Part shown: in pieces, positions 1 through 5,581 of the stretch | Layout: the number at the start of each line of letters is the position of its first letter | How positions within the stretch are numbered: position 1 is the first letter of the stretch | DNA from: Candidatus Schekmanbacteria bacterium | Lineage (GTDB): Bacteria > CSSED10-310 > JACPHN01 | Direction: 5' to 3' | Length of the DNA: 14,003 bases | Assembly: GCA_016188575.1 (NCBI GenBank) | Contig: JACPHN010000252.1 | Span: 1 to 14,003 of the forward strand | The notes under the pieces: generated by a model | Told to the model about the DNA's origin: nothing | Seen by the model: the letters and a program-made list of their open reading frames with translations, nothing else | Databases searched by the model: none | Translations under genes and position numbers: made by a program

Positions 1-283
1 GCGCCGTAACGACCGACGGAACCGGCAAGATCGCCGTTTCCGGGACCGTCAGCGACACCGAGCTCGGGTATCTCGATGGCGTTACCTCCGCCATCCAGGG
101 CCAGCTCGATGCCAAGCAGGCGACCATCACCGGGTCCGCCACCACCATCGACACCGAAACCTTGGCGGTGTCGAGCGCCGTAACGACCGACGGAACCGGC
201 AAGATCGCCGTTTCCGGGACCGTCAGCGACACCGAGCTCGGGTATCTCGATGGCGTTACCTCCGCCATCCAGGGCCAGCTCGA
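1..283 (+). repeat. Direct repeat, 174-bp period, inside the stalk gene
   Basis: Bases 1-109 are identical to bases 175-283, an offset of 174 bp or exactly 58 codons. Bases 110-174 complete the unit. The repeat therefore keeps the frame and encodes tandem stalk modules. Identity ends one base into the codon after QL, where the second copy diverges to a His/Thr-rich spacer. Further copies probably lie to the left, outside the window. Perfect DNA identity points to recent duplication or gene conversion. Confidence 0.9.
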
Positions 284-986
284 CACGCACACTGCTGATA
301 GTGCAGCCCATTCCGCCACGGATGCGAACACGGCGAGCACCATCGTCAGACGTGACGGCAGCGGCAACTTCGCGGCGGGGACGATCTCGGCGAGTACCTA
401 TGACGCCACCGGGGCCGCGCCGATTCAAATTGGGTCGGCCGACGTGACGTCAGTGACGATCGTCACCGACACCACCGGCGACGGCGAGGTTGGCCTACCG
501 GAAAACAGCATCGGCCCTGACGAGCTCGGCGCCACGCAAGGCGAAATCATTTTCTGCGGAAACCTTTCCAACAACTCAGATCCCCCAGTAGCCGGGACAA
601 ATTATCTCGGCCCCGCCACTTCCATCTTCAATGGCGCCTATGGAGATTGGAGCCTCAGCAGCGTCAATTGTGATGGTCTGGACAACGCGACCGAGTCGAC
701 CGCCGACGCTTTAGTCATGACCAATGTCGGATTCAAGGTGACGGGAATGTATTGCAAGCTATCGAGCGCAGGCGCCAATGGAGTAACTTTTACGCTCCGT
801 TCGGCGGAAGCAAGCACCACGCCGGTGATTTCCTGCACGGTAGCCACGGGCGATACGGACTGTCGGAGTCTCAGCGCCTCGACCACCGATATCGCCGCGG
901 GCGCTACGATAGCCGTGCAGGCGGTGGACAGCGAGGATCTGTCCCTTGAAGGCGGCTGGTGCCGGGTCTTCTACGCCCTGAAGTAA
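3..986 (+). CDS. Repetitive phage tail-fibre-like / surface stalk protein, 5'-partial
   Basis: The frame is open from the first full codon at the left edge to the TAA at 984-986 (327 residues seen), so the true start lies outside the window. A TTG at 162 is only an internal codon. Seen: two copies of a stalk module containing TELGYLDGVTSAIQGQLD with a 58-residue period, then a spacer with TDANTASTIVRRDGSGNF, then a C-terminal domain of about 150 residues with several cysteines ending GWCRVFYALK. Known: LGYLDGVTSxIQxQLD and TIVxRDxSGNFxAGTI motifs are frequent in phage tail fibres and long repetitive appendage proteins of environmental bacteria, where they form trimeric stalks with a variable tip. 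Inferred: the C-terminal domain is the tip or binding domain. No capsid, tail-tube or lysis gene is present, so a prophage cannot be claimed. A paralogue lies at 2559-3545. Confidence 0.75.
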   Translation, partial: AVTTDGTGKIAVSGTVSDTELGYLDGVTSAIQGQLDAKQATITGSATTIDTETLAVSSAVTTDGTGKIAVSGTVSDTELGYLDGVTSAIQGQLDTHTADSAAHSATDANTASTIVRRDGSGNFAAGTISASTYDATGAAPIQIGSADVTSVTIVTDTTGDGEVGLPENSIGPDELGATQGEIIFCGNLSNNSDPPVAGTNYLGPATSIFNGAYGDWSLSSVNCDGLDNATESTADALVMTNVGFKVTGMYCKLSSAGANGVTFTLRSAEASTTPVISCTVATGDTDCRSLSASTTDIAAGATIAVQAVDSEDLSLEGGWCRVFYALK

Positions 987-1019
987 CGCGGGCATGCGGG
1001 CGGCGGCGGCGTGCCGGTG

Positions 1020-1034
1020 AGCGCCGCTGGCGCT
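1020..1034 (+). terminator. Weak hairpin after the stalk gene
   Basis: AGCGCC-GCT-GGCGCT forms a 6-bp perfect stem 33 bases past the stalk gene stop. No T-run follows, so it is at best a poor or factor-assisted terminator. Such stems are common by chance in DNA this GC-rich. Confidence 0.2.
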
Positions 1035-1122
1035 TGCCGTTGCCGTGTTTCCCGATGTGGAAGGACTGCGGGGGGAGGCAGCGCAGCGCTCGGGTATTGG
1101 TCCGGAGCTACCTTCGGCTGTG

Positions 1123-1149
1123 CCGGCATGGCCGGCATGGCCGGCATGG
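1123..1149. repeat. Three tandem copies of the 9-mer CCGGCATGG
   Basis: CCGGCATGG occurs three times head to tail at 1123-1131, 1132-1140 and 1141-1149. The unit contains CCGG and CATG. It is a short microsatellite-like tract in non-coding or weakly coding DNA. Confidence 0.85.
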
Positions 1150-1167
1150 GCGGAGCGGCGCTTCGGG

Positions 1168-1183
1168 TTCGGGAATTCCCGAA
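1168..1183. other. 16-bp perfect palindrome
   Basis: TTCGGGAATTCCCGAA is its own reverse complement. It sits in the gene-poor stretch 19 bases after the 9-bp repeats. It could be an operator-type dyad or a chance palindrome; no adjacent promoter was recognised. Confidence 0.6.
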
Positions 1184-1359
1184 GGGCCCACCCCCGCCTC
1201 CACCACTAAAGAAGCGGCACACAGTCCCGGCCTGCCGCGTGGAGGCACGCGGCCTGCGCCGGCCCAGCGCATCGCCCGCCGCTACGCGTGCGGTCCCGGC
1301 GACGATGCGCGGCCACTGTGGCGGCGCGATGCCTCGCGCCCACTGATGCAAATCACGAC

Positions 1360-1710
1360 TCAGACCGGGCTGATCGCGGTAGCTCGGGCGGGCGGCCTGT
1401 CGAGCCCCTGCCCCGTTCCCGTCCGCTGCCGCAACGCTCTCTCTTGCACGACGCGTGCCATGCCCTGCCGCCACTTCGAGGCATTCTGCCGCCTCGCGTG
1501 ATCCGCGGGCAATCGTTCGGTGCAAACCATGGGTTCCCTCTGCGCCACCAGCGCGCGGTCGCGCTCGATCATGGCCGACTCGAGCTCCCGGCGTTCCCGT
1601 GCCGTCGCGCCCAGAGCGCCCCGCAGCTCCGTGAGCCGCTCGCGCAGGCCACTGGCCACGCGGGCGCTGTCAAACGGAGTCCCCAGCGCGTCTTCCGCGA
1701 CTACCGGCTT
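1360..1710 (-). other. Possible out-of-frame C-terminal continuation of the 142-aa gene
   Basis: Just past the TAG at 1701-1703 on the minus strand, a different frame reads on naturally as KPVVAEDALGTPFDSARVAS and then a charged helical stretch (ASGLRERLTELRGALGATAR, then ERRELESAMIERDRALVAQ). It ends at a stop at 1360. There is no ribosome binding site before the GTG at 1659, the only early start. Inference: the two frames were once one helical protein of 220 or more residues, separated by a one-base loss or two-base gain near 1701. The last third (about 1360-1500) is rich in Arg, Gln and Pro and may not be coding. The alternative is chance. Confidence 0.35.
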
Positions 1711-2129
1711 TGCTCGAAGAGCGCCACGGCGTTGGTCGCGTGCGCCTCGAGCTCCTCTGGAGCGCGCGGCGTTTCGCCGGCGAGCCCATAGCGCGCGAGC
1801 CCGGGTTCGCCGAGGACATCCTTGACGCGGCTGCGCGCGAGGATCACCAGCGCCGATAGCCCGGCGGCCGCCGCGTCGCGGGCATCGCGCGCCTCCGGGT
1901 CATCCGCCTGTTCAGCCGTATAGGCGAGCTCGGTGTGGCGCAGCGCCTCCGTGATACTGCTCAGCAGCTCGCGCAACCAGCCGAGGACCGAGCTCAGGGC
2001 CTCCGCGGGCGGTGCGGCCGGCAGCTTGCCGAGGCCGCGGATCACCGCGTCTCCGTGGACCGCGCCCGCGCTGGCGACGAACATGGCGTTTTCGACTCGG
2101 TTCGCGACTTCCTGGCTCATCTTGCTCAT
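1701..2129 (-). CDS. Hypothetical helical protein, 142 aa
   Basis: ATG at 2129 is preceded by AGGAGAG with five bases between, the best ribosome binding site in the left half, which fixes the start. The protein begins MSKMSQEVANRVENAMF. Most of it looks helical: a Leu-rich segment SSVLGWLRELLSSITEALRH at about residues 46-65, then an acidic/alanine stretch, then LARYGLAGETPRAPEELEAH near the C terminus. No signal peptide or membrane helix is evident. I do not recognise the family. It lies opposite to both neighbouring fibre-like genes. The frame ends at TAG 1701-1703, but a plausible continuation in another frame follows, so this may be a truncated form of a longer protein. Function unknown. 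Confidence 0.65.
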   Translation of the reverse strand: MSKMSQEVANRVENAMFVASAGAVHGDAVIRGLGKLPAAPPAEALSSVLGWLRELLSSITEALRHTELAYTAEQADDPEARDARDAAAAGLSALVILARSRVKDVLGEPGLARYGLAGETPRAPEELEAHATNAVALFEQSR

Positions 2130-2134
2130 GGCGA

Positions 2135-2141
2135 CTCTCCT
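2135..2141 (-). promoter_or_regulatory. Ribosome binding site of the 142-aa gene
   Basis: The minus strand reads AGGAGAG, a near-complete anti-16S match, five bases before ATG 2129. This separates the real start from the many longer antisense readings that continue upstream through the 41-bp repeats. Confidence 0.7.
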
Positions 2142-2558
2142 GGGTAGATGCGACCGCGCCCGGTGGCGGAGCGGAGGCCTCGGTTTCGGCCTCGCAACCG
2201 GCTGACAGCGCCGCGGGCCGCGGTTTGCAGACTCGGAGACTAGCGCGGCCGCCGCGGCAGCGAAAGGGCAAGCGCAACCCCCGCCGCGGGTGGCGAGGAG
2301 GGGCCCGAGGCGGCGGCGCGACGGCTCGCGGGCGCCGCGAAGGCGTACGAGGTTCCTCGGCGGCGGGTGCGGCGGCCGCGGAGGCGTACGAGAATCCTCG
2401 GCGGCGGTCGCGGCGCTCGCGAAGGCGTACGAGGCTGGCGGCTCGGGTTCCCGGTGCTCGCGCGGCGGGGCGAGACTTGCCGGACACGGTTGCGGCGCTC
2501 GCGGAGGCGTCCGACGCGCCGGCGTCCAGGGTGGCGGTGGACGTCGCGAGAATCTGGC
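2142..2558. other. Intergenic stretch dominated by a 41-bp minisatellite
   Basis: This is the spacer between the minus-strand 142-aa gene and the second fibre-like gene. The part near 2175-2193 holds a small stem, GAGGCC...GGCCTC. From about 2296 to 2541 it is the 41-bp tandem repeat described separately. Open readings across it in all frames and on both strands are Arg/Ala/Gly-rich by-products of the repeat. No promoter could be recognised in either direction. Confidence 0.5.
2296..2541. repeat. 41-bp degenerate tandem repeat, about six copies
   Basis: The anchor GCGAAGGCGTACGAG occurs at 2337 and 2419, as GCGGAGGCGTACGAG at 2378, and as GCGGAGGCGTCCGAC at 2501. The spacing is 41, 41 and 2x41 bases; the phase between 2460 and 2500 is kept by a poorly conserved copy. 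Copies 2337-2377 and 2378-2418 also share TCCTCGGCGGCGG. The copy at 2296-2336 is weak. Because 41 is not a multiple of three, any translation changes frame with each unit: the same SYAFAsAA-like peptide appears in all three minus-strand frames. This argues for a non-coding minisatellite or a decayed coding repeat. Confidence 0.75.
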
Positions 2559-3052
2559 GCCGGTGCCAGCCTGATCGCCGTCGAGAGCGGCTCGTTCGTC
2601 GCCGATAACGTCGATGGAGCGCTCGAAGAGCTGCAAAGCGGCGGCACGGTGACCAGGACCCTGCAGTCTGTGAACGAGGCAGCAACGCCATAGTGGCGAC
2701 CGGCGGCGACGGTGAGCTCGCCCTGACTGACGCGCAGACGGGGGCGTTCGATACGCTGACGGCGCACACGGACGCGACTGCGGCCCCTGGCCCGACAGAC
2801 GCGAACACGCCGAACACGATCGTCAAGCGCGACGCCAGCGGCAACGGCGCGGCCGGGACCATCACGGGGAGCTTCAGCGGCAACGGCGCGGTAATCGCCG
2901 ACACCACGCGGACCGTGGCACTGCCGCTGGGAGCATTCCAAAACTGCACGACGCCAGCCTCTTTGGATCATGCGCGTGCCAATGACGCTGTCCCCGACTA
3001 CTCCCTGGTCAACGGGTCGCTCGCGATTGCCTACGACATCAGCGATGGTACG

Positions 3053-3266
3053 GCCGACACGAGCTTGATCTGTACGACGTTTGGAGTGCCCGCGGAATAC
3101 GGCGTCGGCCGAATGTGGTTTACACTTTGGCGACGCTGGCCCCAGCACATCTCGCATCCCAGGCGGCTTTTGGGCTTCTGGAACGGCGTCGCGTGCGAGC
3201 TTGAGGCCCGGACATTCGGCCGACACGAACAAGATCTGCACGACGTTTGGAGTGCCCGCCGACTAC
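3053..3266 (+). repeat. 48-bp imperfect direct repeat, offset 166 bp
   Basis: Bases 3053-3100 and 3219-3266 match at 42 of 48 positions; the core ACGACGTTTGGAGTGCCCGC is identical in both. Both encode ICTTFGVPAxY but in different frames, because the 166-bp offset is not divisible by three. Removing one copy plus the intervening DNA would restore a single continuous frame across the fibre-like gene. Confidence 0.8.
3104..3224. repeat. 13-bp perfect inverted repeat bounding a 121-bp segment
   Basis: GTCGGCCGAATGT at 3104-3116 is the exact reverse complement of ACATTCGGCCGAC at 3212-3224. The 95 bases between have no known feature. The left arm starts three bases after the first copy of the 48-bp direct repeat; the right arm overlaps the start of the second copy. 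This fits either a tiny inverted-repeat insertion that duplicated flanking DNA, or a template-switch rearrangement. Confidence 0.75.
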
Positions 3267-3659
3267 TTCTCTACTGGGATTTTTCGCGTCGGAGTTACCC
3301 AGTCGGCCGCCACGACCGAAATCGAGAACATCAGTTGCACGATGGGCATCGATGGCACCGCGCAGGGCGGCCCGGGCACCACAGCGTTGGTGAGCCAGAC
3401 TGGATACCAGACGGTTACGGTAACGCCCGCCGGGGCCATTGCCGCCGGCTCCAGCATCGGACTCAATTGCTGGCAGGGAAATGGCACGCAGGACGATGAC
3501 GTCAACATTCTCCTGATCGAATTCCGCTACACCGCAGTCCAGTAGTAGAAGCAAGCGGCCCCGCTCATGCGCTATTGCCAGCGGATCCGCGAGCTGCCCG
3601 CGTGACGTCAGCCTGGCCGCCGCCTTCAGAGCGGTGACTCGCCTCCCGCTGCCGCTTCC

Positions 3660-3688
3660 TTGACGGCGGTAGCGCGAGCAGGTAGAAG
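3660..3688 (+). promoter_or_regulatory. Candidate sigma70-like promoter for the 268-aa gene
   Basis: TTGACG at 3660-3665 and TAGAAG at 3683-3688 are separated by 17 bases. The -35 matches 5 of 6 and the -10 matches 4 of 6. It would start transcription near 3695 and leave a leader of about 70 bases before the GTG at 3765. Confidence 0.35.
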
Positions 3689-3764
3689 GAAAGGGAGAAC
3701 AACAAGAGGACGCAGAAGCGCGCGCCGGTCGCGGCGAGCGGTGCCGGGCGCGCAAGGTGTCACG

Positions 3765-4571
3765 GTGCAACACCAGGACGACATCCAGGAAAAGGCATGG
3801 GTACGGCGGCTGGGGCGCGGCGCCGACTGGCTCGAGACCAAACGGCGGGTGGCGGGTTCGGCGCTGCACGTAGATGTCGCTCTGCATGGCCGGCTAACCT
3901 TCCCGCCGCTGGACCGATTCCTTCCGAACGGCACCGTGGCCGTCGAGAACAAGACGCCCGGGACCTACTTGCGACTGGTGGAGCTAGTCGGCTTCAATGG
4001 CCGGGTCGCGCTGTTGATCGAGCGCGGCTTGCAGGAAGGCACGCCGTGGCGAGCAGATGAGGCGATCAGCGGCCTGATCGTGACCTCGCGCCTCGCCCGG
4101 GAGGCCGAGCAGGCCGTGCCGTTCGCCGCGCAGCCGCCCTATGCCGGGGTGCGGTCGCTGTCGGGACCGCTGTTTGGCCTGTACGTCTGGGAAGTCGACC
4201 GGATCGAGGCAGTGCCCGAGCACCTGCCGTGGATCCTGCTCTTTGCGAGCGACCGGCGGCTGCGCGAAGTGCTGAGCGAGGTCGACCTCGAGCTGCCGGC
4301 GCCGTTCTTGCTTCACGCCTACTTTTCGCGGCGCGAGCTCGTGCGCCGTATTTTCGCGGAAAGGGGAATCGATATGGCTACGGTGACCATCGACATCAGG
4401 GGAGCGATCGAGGATCTGGGCATTCGGCGCGTGGTGGAAGAGGTGGGGCTCGAGCGCGTGCTCGAGGAAATCGGACCCGAACGCGTGGTCGACACCCTCG
4501 GGGTAGATCGGATCCAGGAAATCGTTGATCGCATTCGACGCCAAGGCAAGAGCGACACGGTCGTAAGCTGA
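3765..4571 (+). CDS. Uncharacterised protein, possible PD-(D/E)XK-like fold, C-terminal repeats
   Basis: GTG 3765 is chosen because AAGGTG lies just upstream (3754-3759) and residues before it are Arg-rich and unlike protein; GTG 3741 is an alternative. The product is 268 residues, soluble, with no signal peptide. Around residues 50-63 it reads DRFLPNGTVAVENKT, giving D50 ... E61-N-K63, a spacing and hydrophobic-strand context like the D...ExK active site of PD-(D/E)XK nucleases, including Rpn/YhgA-type proteins. That is inference; no close family was recognised. Residues about 214-250 form tandem ten-residue helical repeats (GIRRVVEEVG, LERVLEEIGP, ERVVDTLGVD), a pattern seen at the C termini of some uncharacterised bacterial proteins. 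An in-frame ATG at 4374, preceded by AAAGGGGA, could yield just the repeat tail. It stands alone between the broken fibre gene and a long non-coding region. Confidence 0.7.
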   Translation: MQHQDDIQEKAWVRRLGRGADWLETKRRVAGSALHVDVALHGRLTFPPLDRFLPNGTVAVENKTPGTYLRLVELVGFNGRVALLIERGLQEGTPWRADEAISGLIVTSRLAREAEQAVPFAAQPPYAGVRSLSGPLFGLYVWEVDRIEAVPEHLPWILLFASDRRLREVLSEVDLELPAPFLLHAYFSRRELVRRIFAERGIDMATVTIDIRGAIEDLGIRRVVEEVGLERVLEEIGPERVVDTLGVDRIQEIVDRIRRQGKSDTVVS

Positions 4572-4993
4572 GGCGGGCCGCTCGCGGCATACGGCACTCT
4601 CGGTGTTCGGAAAGCGGTCCGAGGCGGACACGGTGGCATCGGTGATCGCCCGCTCGGCATGGCCGCCCGCGCGCGGAAGGTCAAAGATCGGCCCGCCGTT
4701 GGTAGCTTGAGGAGCCTGATCCTACGTGGCAAAATCCCGAAAGGTCCCGGAGAAGCGCTCGCCGGCCCACGTGGAACCGATCAGCCGCGCTGGAGGCGGG
4801 CTCGTGGTTGCCCCCTGTGCCGGTCTTTGGGCAGGCGCCGCGATGTTATCGACCGGCGCGGGCGATAGCCTGCCGTTGGTGCTGGCGGTGGTCATCAGCC
4901 TGCCCGCGCACGGACTCATCCGATGAGCTCCCCGGATTCCATATTGAGCCTCTTGAAATACCTTCCCATCAAGGGCCGCGAGGATCGGATGAT

Positions 4994-5181
4994 GGGCCGG
5001 CCACTTTCCGATGAGATAAAACATCTAACGCGAATTCGGCCGGACAATTCCTGAAAAACCGGCCACAATCGCCATAGATACGGACATCTGCGCGAAAAGT
5101 GGCCGAAAACAGGGCGAATTGAGGCGAATTCGCGGCCAGAATCGCCTCAGATGTTTTATCTGCGGTAAATATGGCCGGCCC
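4994..5181. repeat. 188-bp symmetrical element of GGCC-headed units
   Basis: The outer 33 bases on each side (4994-5026 and 5149-5181) are inverted copies matching at 25 of 33. The outer ten (GGGCCGGCCA / TGGCCGGCCC) and inner thirteen (AGATAAAACATCT / AGATGTTTTATCT) match perfectly. The interior splits into units each starting GGCC: 4999-5037, 5038-5060, 5061-5100, 5101-5133 and 5134-5172. Three of them (39, 40 and 39 bp) share the layout GGCCA ... CG ... AGAT-N5/6-ATCT. Candidates are a transposon end with multiple terminal repeats (as in IS21-family elements), a MITE or REP-like element, or a multi-site operator upstream of the sensor-kinase operon. No transposase frame lies inside, and no target duplication was seen. 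Confidence 0.7.
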
Positions 5182-5498
5182 GGCCTCGATTCACCAGACC
5201 CCCCGCTGCCACCCACTCGCCACCGCATCCAGGCCGTCGCGCCGCTCCGCCTCCGTCACCTGCAACGCGCACTCCAGCCGCAGGCGTCACCGGTGAGCCG
5301 GCGCTTGCCCTCCAGGAGCTCCGCAGCTCCCCGAAACCCAAAAAGAGCCTCCATCGTTGCGAAACGAGTGGGCGCGGTGCGAGGAAGGAAGGGGGGCGCA
5401 AGCACGGCAGCCGCACGATCGAGACGGTGAGGCGGTGGATTCAGGGTGCTCGCGCCCCTTGCTTCGACGGCCCGTGGCCTCTACAGTCGAGTAGAAGT

Positions 5499-5532
5499 GC
5501 GGGAATTTCAGCTCCCGCCGCCGCCGGCGGCG
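5499..5532 (+). promoter_or_regulatory. Structured leader before the sensor kinase gene
   Basis: GCGGGA (5499-5504) pairs with TCCCGC (5513-5518) around an eight-base loop. Directly after it, CGCCGCCGGCGGCG (5519-5532) is a 14-bp perfect palindrome. Both lie 50-83 bases before ATG 5582, where a transcript leader would be. They could influence translation or be a protein site; GC-rich DNA also yields such structures by chance. Confidence 0.3.
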
Positions 5533-5581
5533 AGTCGCGTGGCCCACTCGCGAGCTCGGCGCGCCAGGCAAGCTCGGTAGG

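Larger units (their letters stand above)
987..1359. other. Gene-poor stretch after the stalk gene
   Basis: Several overlapping frames are open here on both strands, but all give arginine/proline/glycine-rich low-complexity translations, none has a ribosome binding site, and none resembles a family I know. What is visible is the small hairpin at 1020-1034, the three-copy 9-bp repeat at 1123-1149 and the 16-bp palindrome at 1168-1183. I see no gene. Confidence 0.5.
2559..3545 (+). pseudogene. Second tail-fibre-like stalk gene, two frame changes
   Basis: Three coding segments follow one another in different frames. Segment 1 (about 2559-2680) has SLIAVESGSFVADNVDGALE and then ELQSG, a motif typical of phage fibre and stalk proteins (xVxGALxELQ). 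It runs into TAG at 2691. Segment 2 resumes near 2681 one frame over, SNAIVATGGDGELALTDAQ, and includes TDANTPNTIVKRDASGNGAA, matching the module in the first stalk gene. Segment 3 from about 3219 returns to the first frame: ADTNKICTTFGVPADYFSTG and on to EFRYTAVQ and TAG at 3543-3545. A short open piece starting GTG 2693 could be translated, but the whole needs two corrections. The second break lies at a local duplication. No start codon is evident; the 5' end merges into the 41-bp repeats. Real decay or assembly error are both possible; the intact long genes to the right make widespread sequencing error less likely. Confidence 0.6.
4572..5581. other. About 1 kb without a convincing gene
   Basis: Short frames exist (for example plus 4659-4868 beginning MAARARKVKDRPAVGSLRSL, plus 4726-4926 with a hydrophobic end, and minus 4722-5024 beginning MFYLIGKWPAHHPILAALDG), but none has a ribosome binding site and they overlap one another. 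They may be relics. The clear content is the 188-bp symmetrical element at 4994-5181, which is visibly richer in A/T than its surroundings, and the hairpin and palindrome at 5499-5532 ahead of the sensor kinase. No recognisable sigma70 promoter was found. Confidence 0.5.

Noticed and set aside
1701-2636. 311-aa version of the minus-strand small gene
   Set aside because: The extra N-terminal part is translation of the 41-bp repeats. AGGAGAG before ATG 2129 gives a much better start.
1-3545. Prophage call based on tail-fibre-like genes
   Set aside because: No capsid, portal, terminase, tail-tube, integrase or lysis gene is present; such stalk repeats also occur in cellular appendage proteins.
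3660-3764. TTG start at 3660 for the 268-aa protein
   Set aside because: The added 35 residues are almost all Arg, Ala and Gly, there is no ribosome binding site, and the TTG falls in a candidate -35 box.
4659-4926. Two overlapping small plus-strand frames (69 and 66 residues)
   Set aside because: The starts of both look somewhat protein-like, and the second has a hydrophobic end, but they overlap in different frames, lack ribosome binding sites and match nothing I know.
4722-5024. 100-aa minus-strand frame beginning in the 188-bp element
   Set aside because: The start lies in an inverted-repeat arm and the body is antisense to other weak frames; possibly a relic, not supportable as a gene.
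4994-5181. CRISPR array
   Set aside because: Units are 23-40 bp, diverge along their whole length and include inverted copies. There is no constant repeat with unique spacers and no cas gene.
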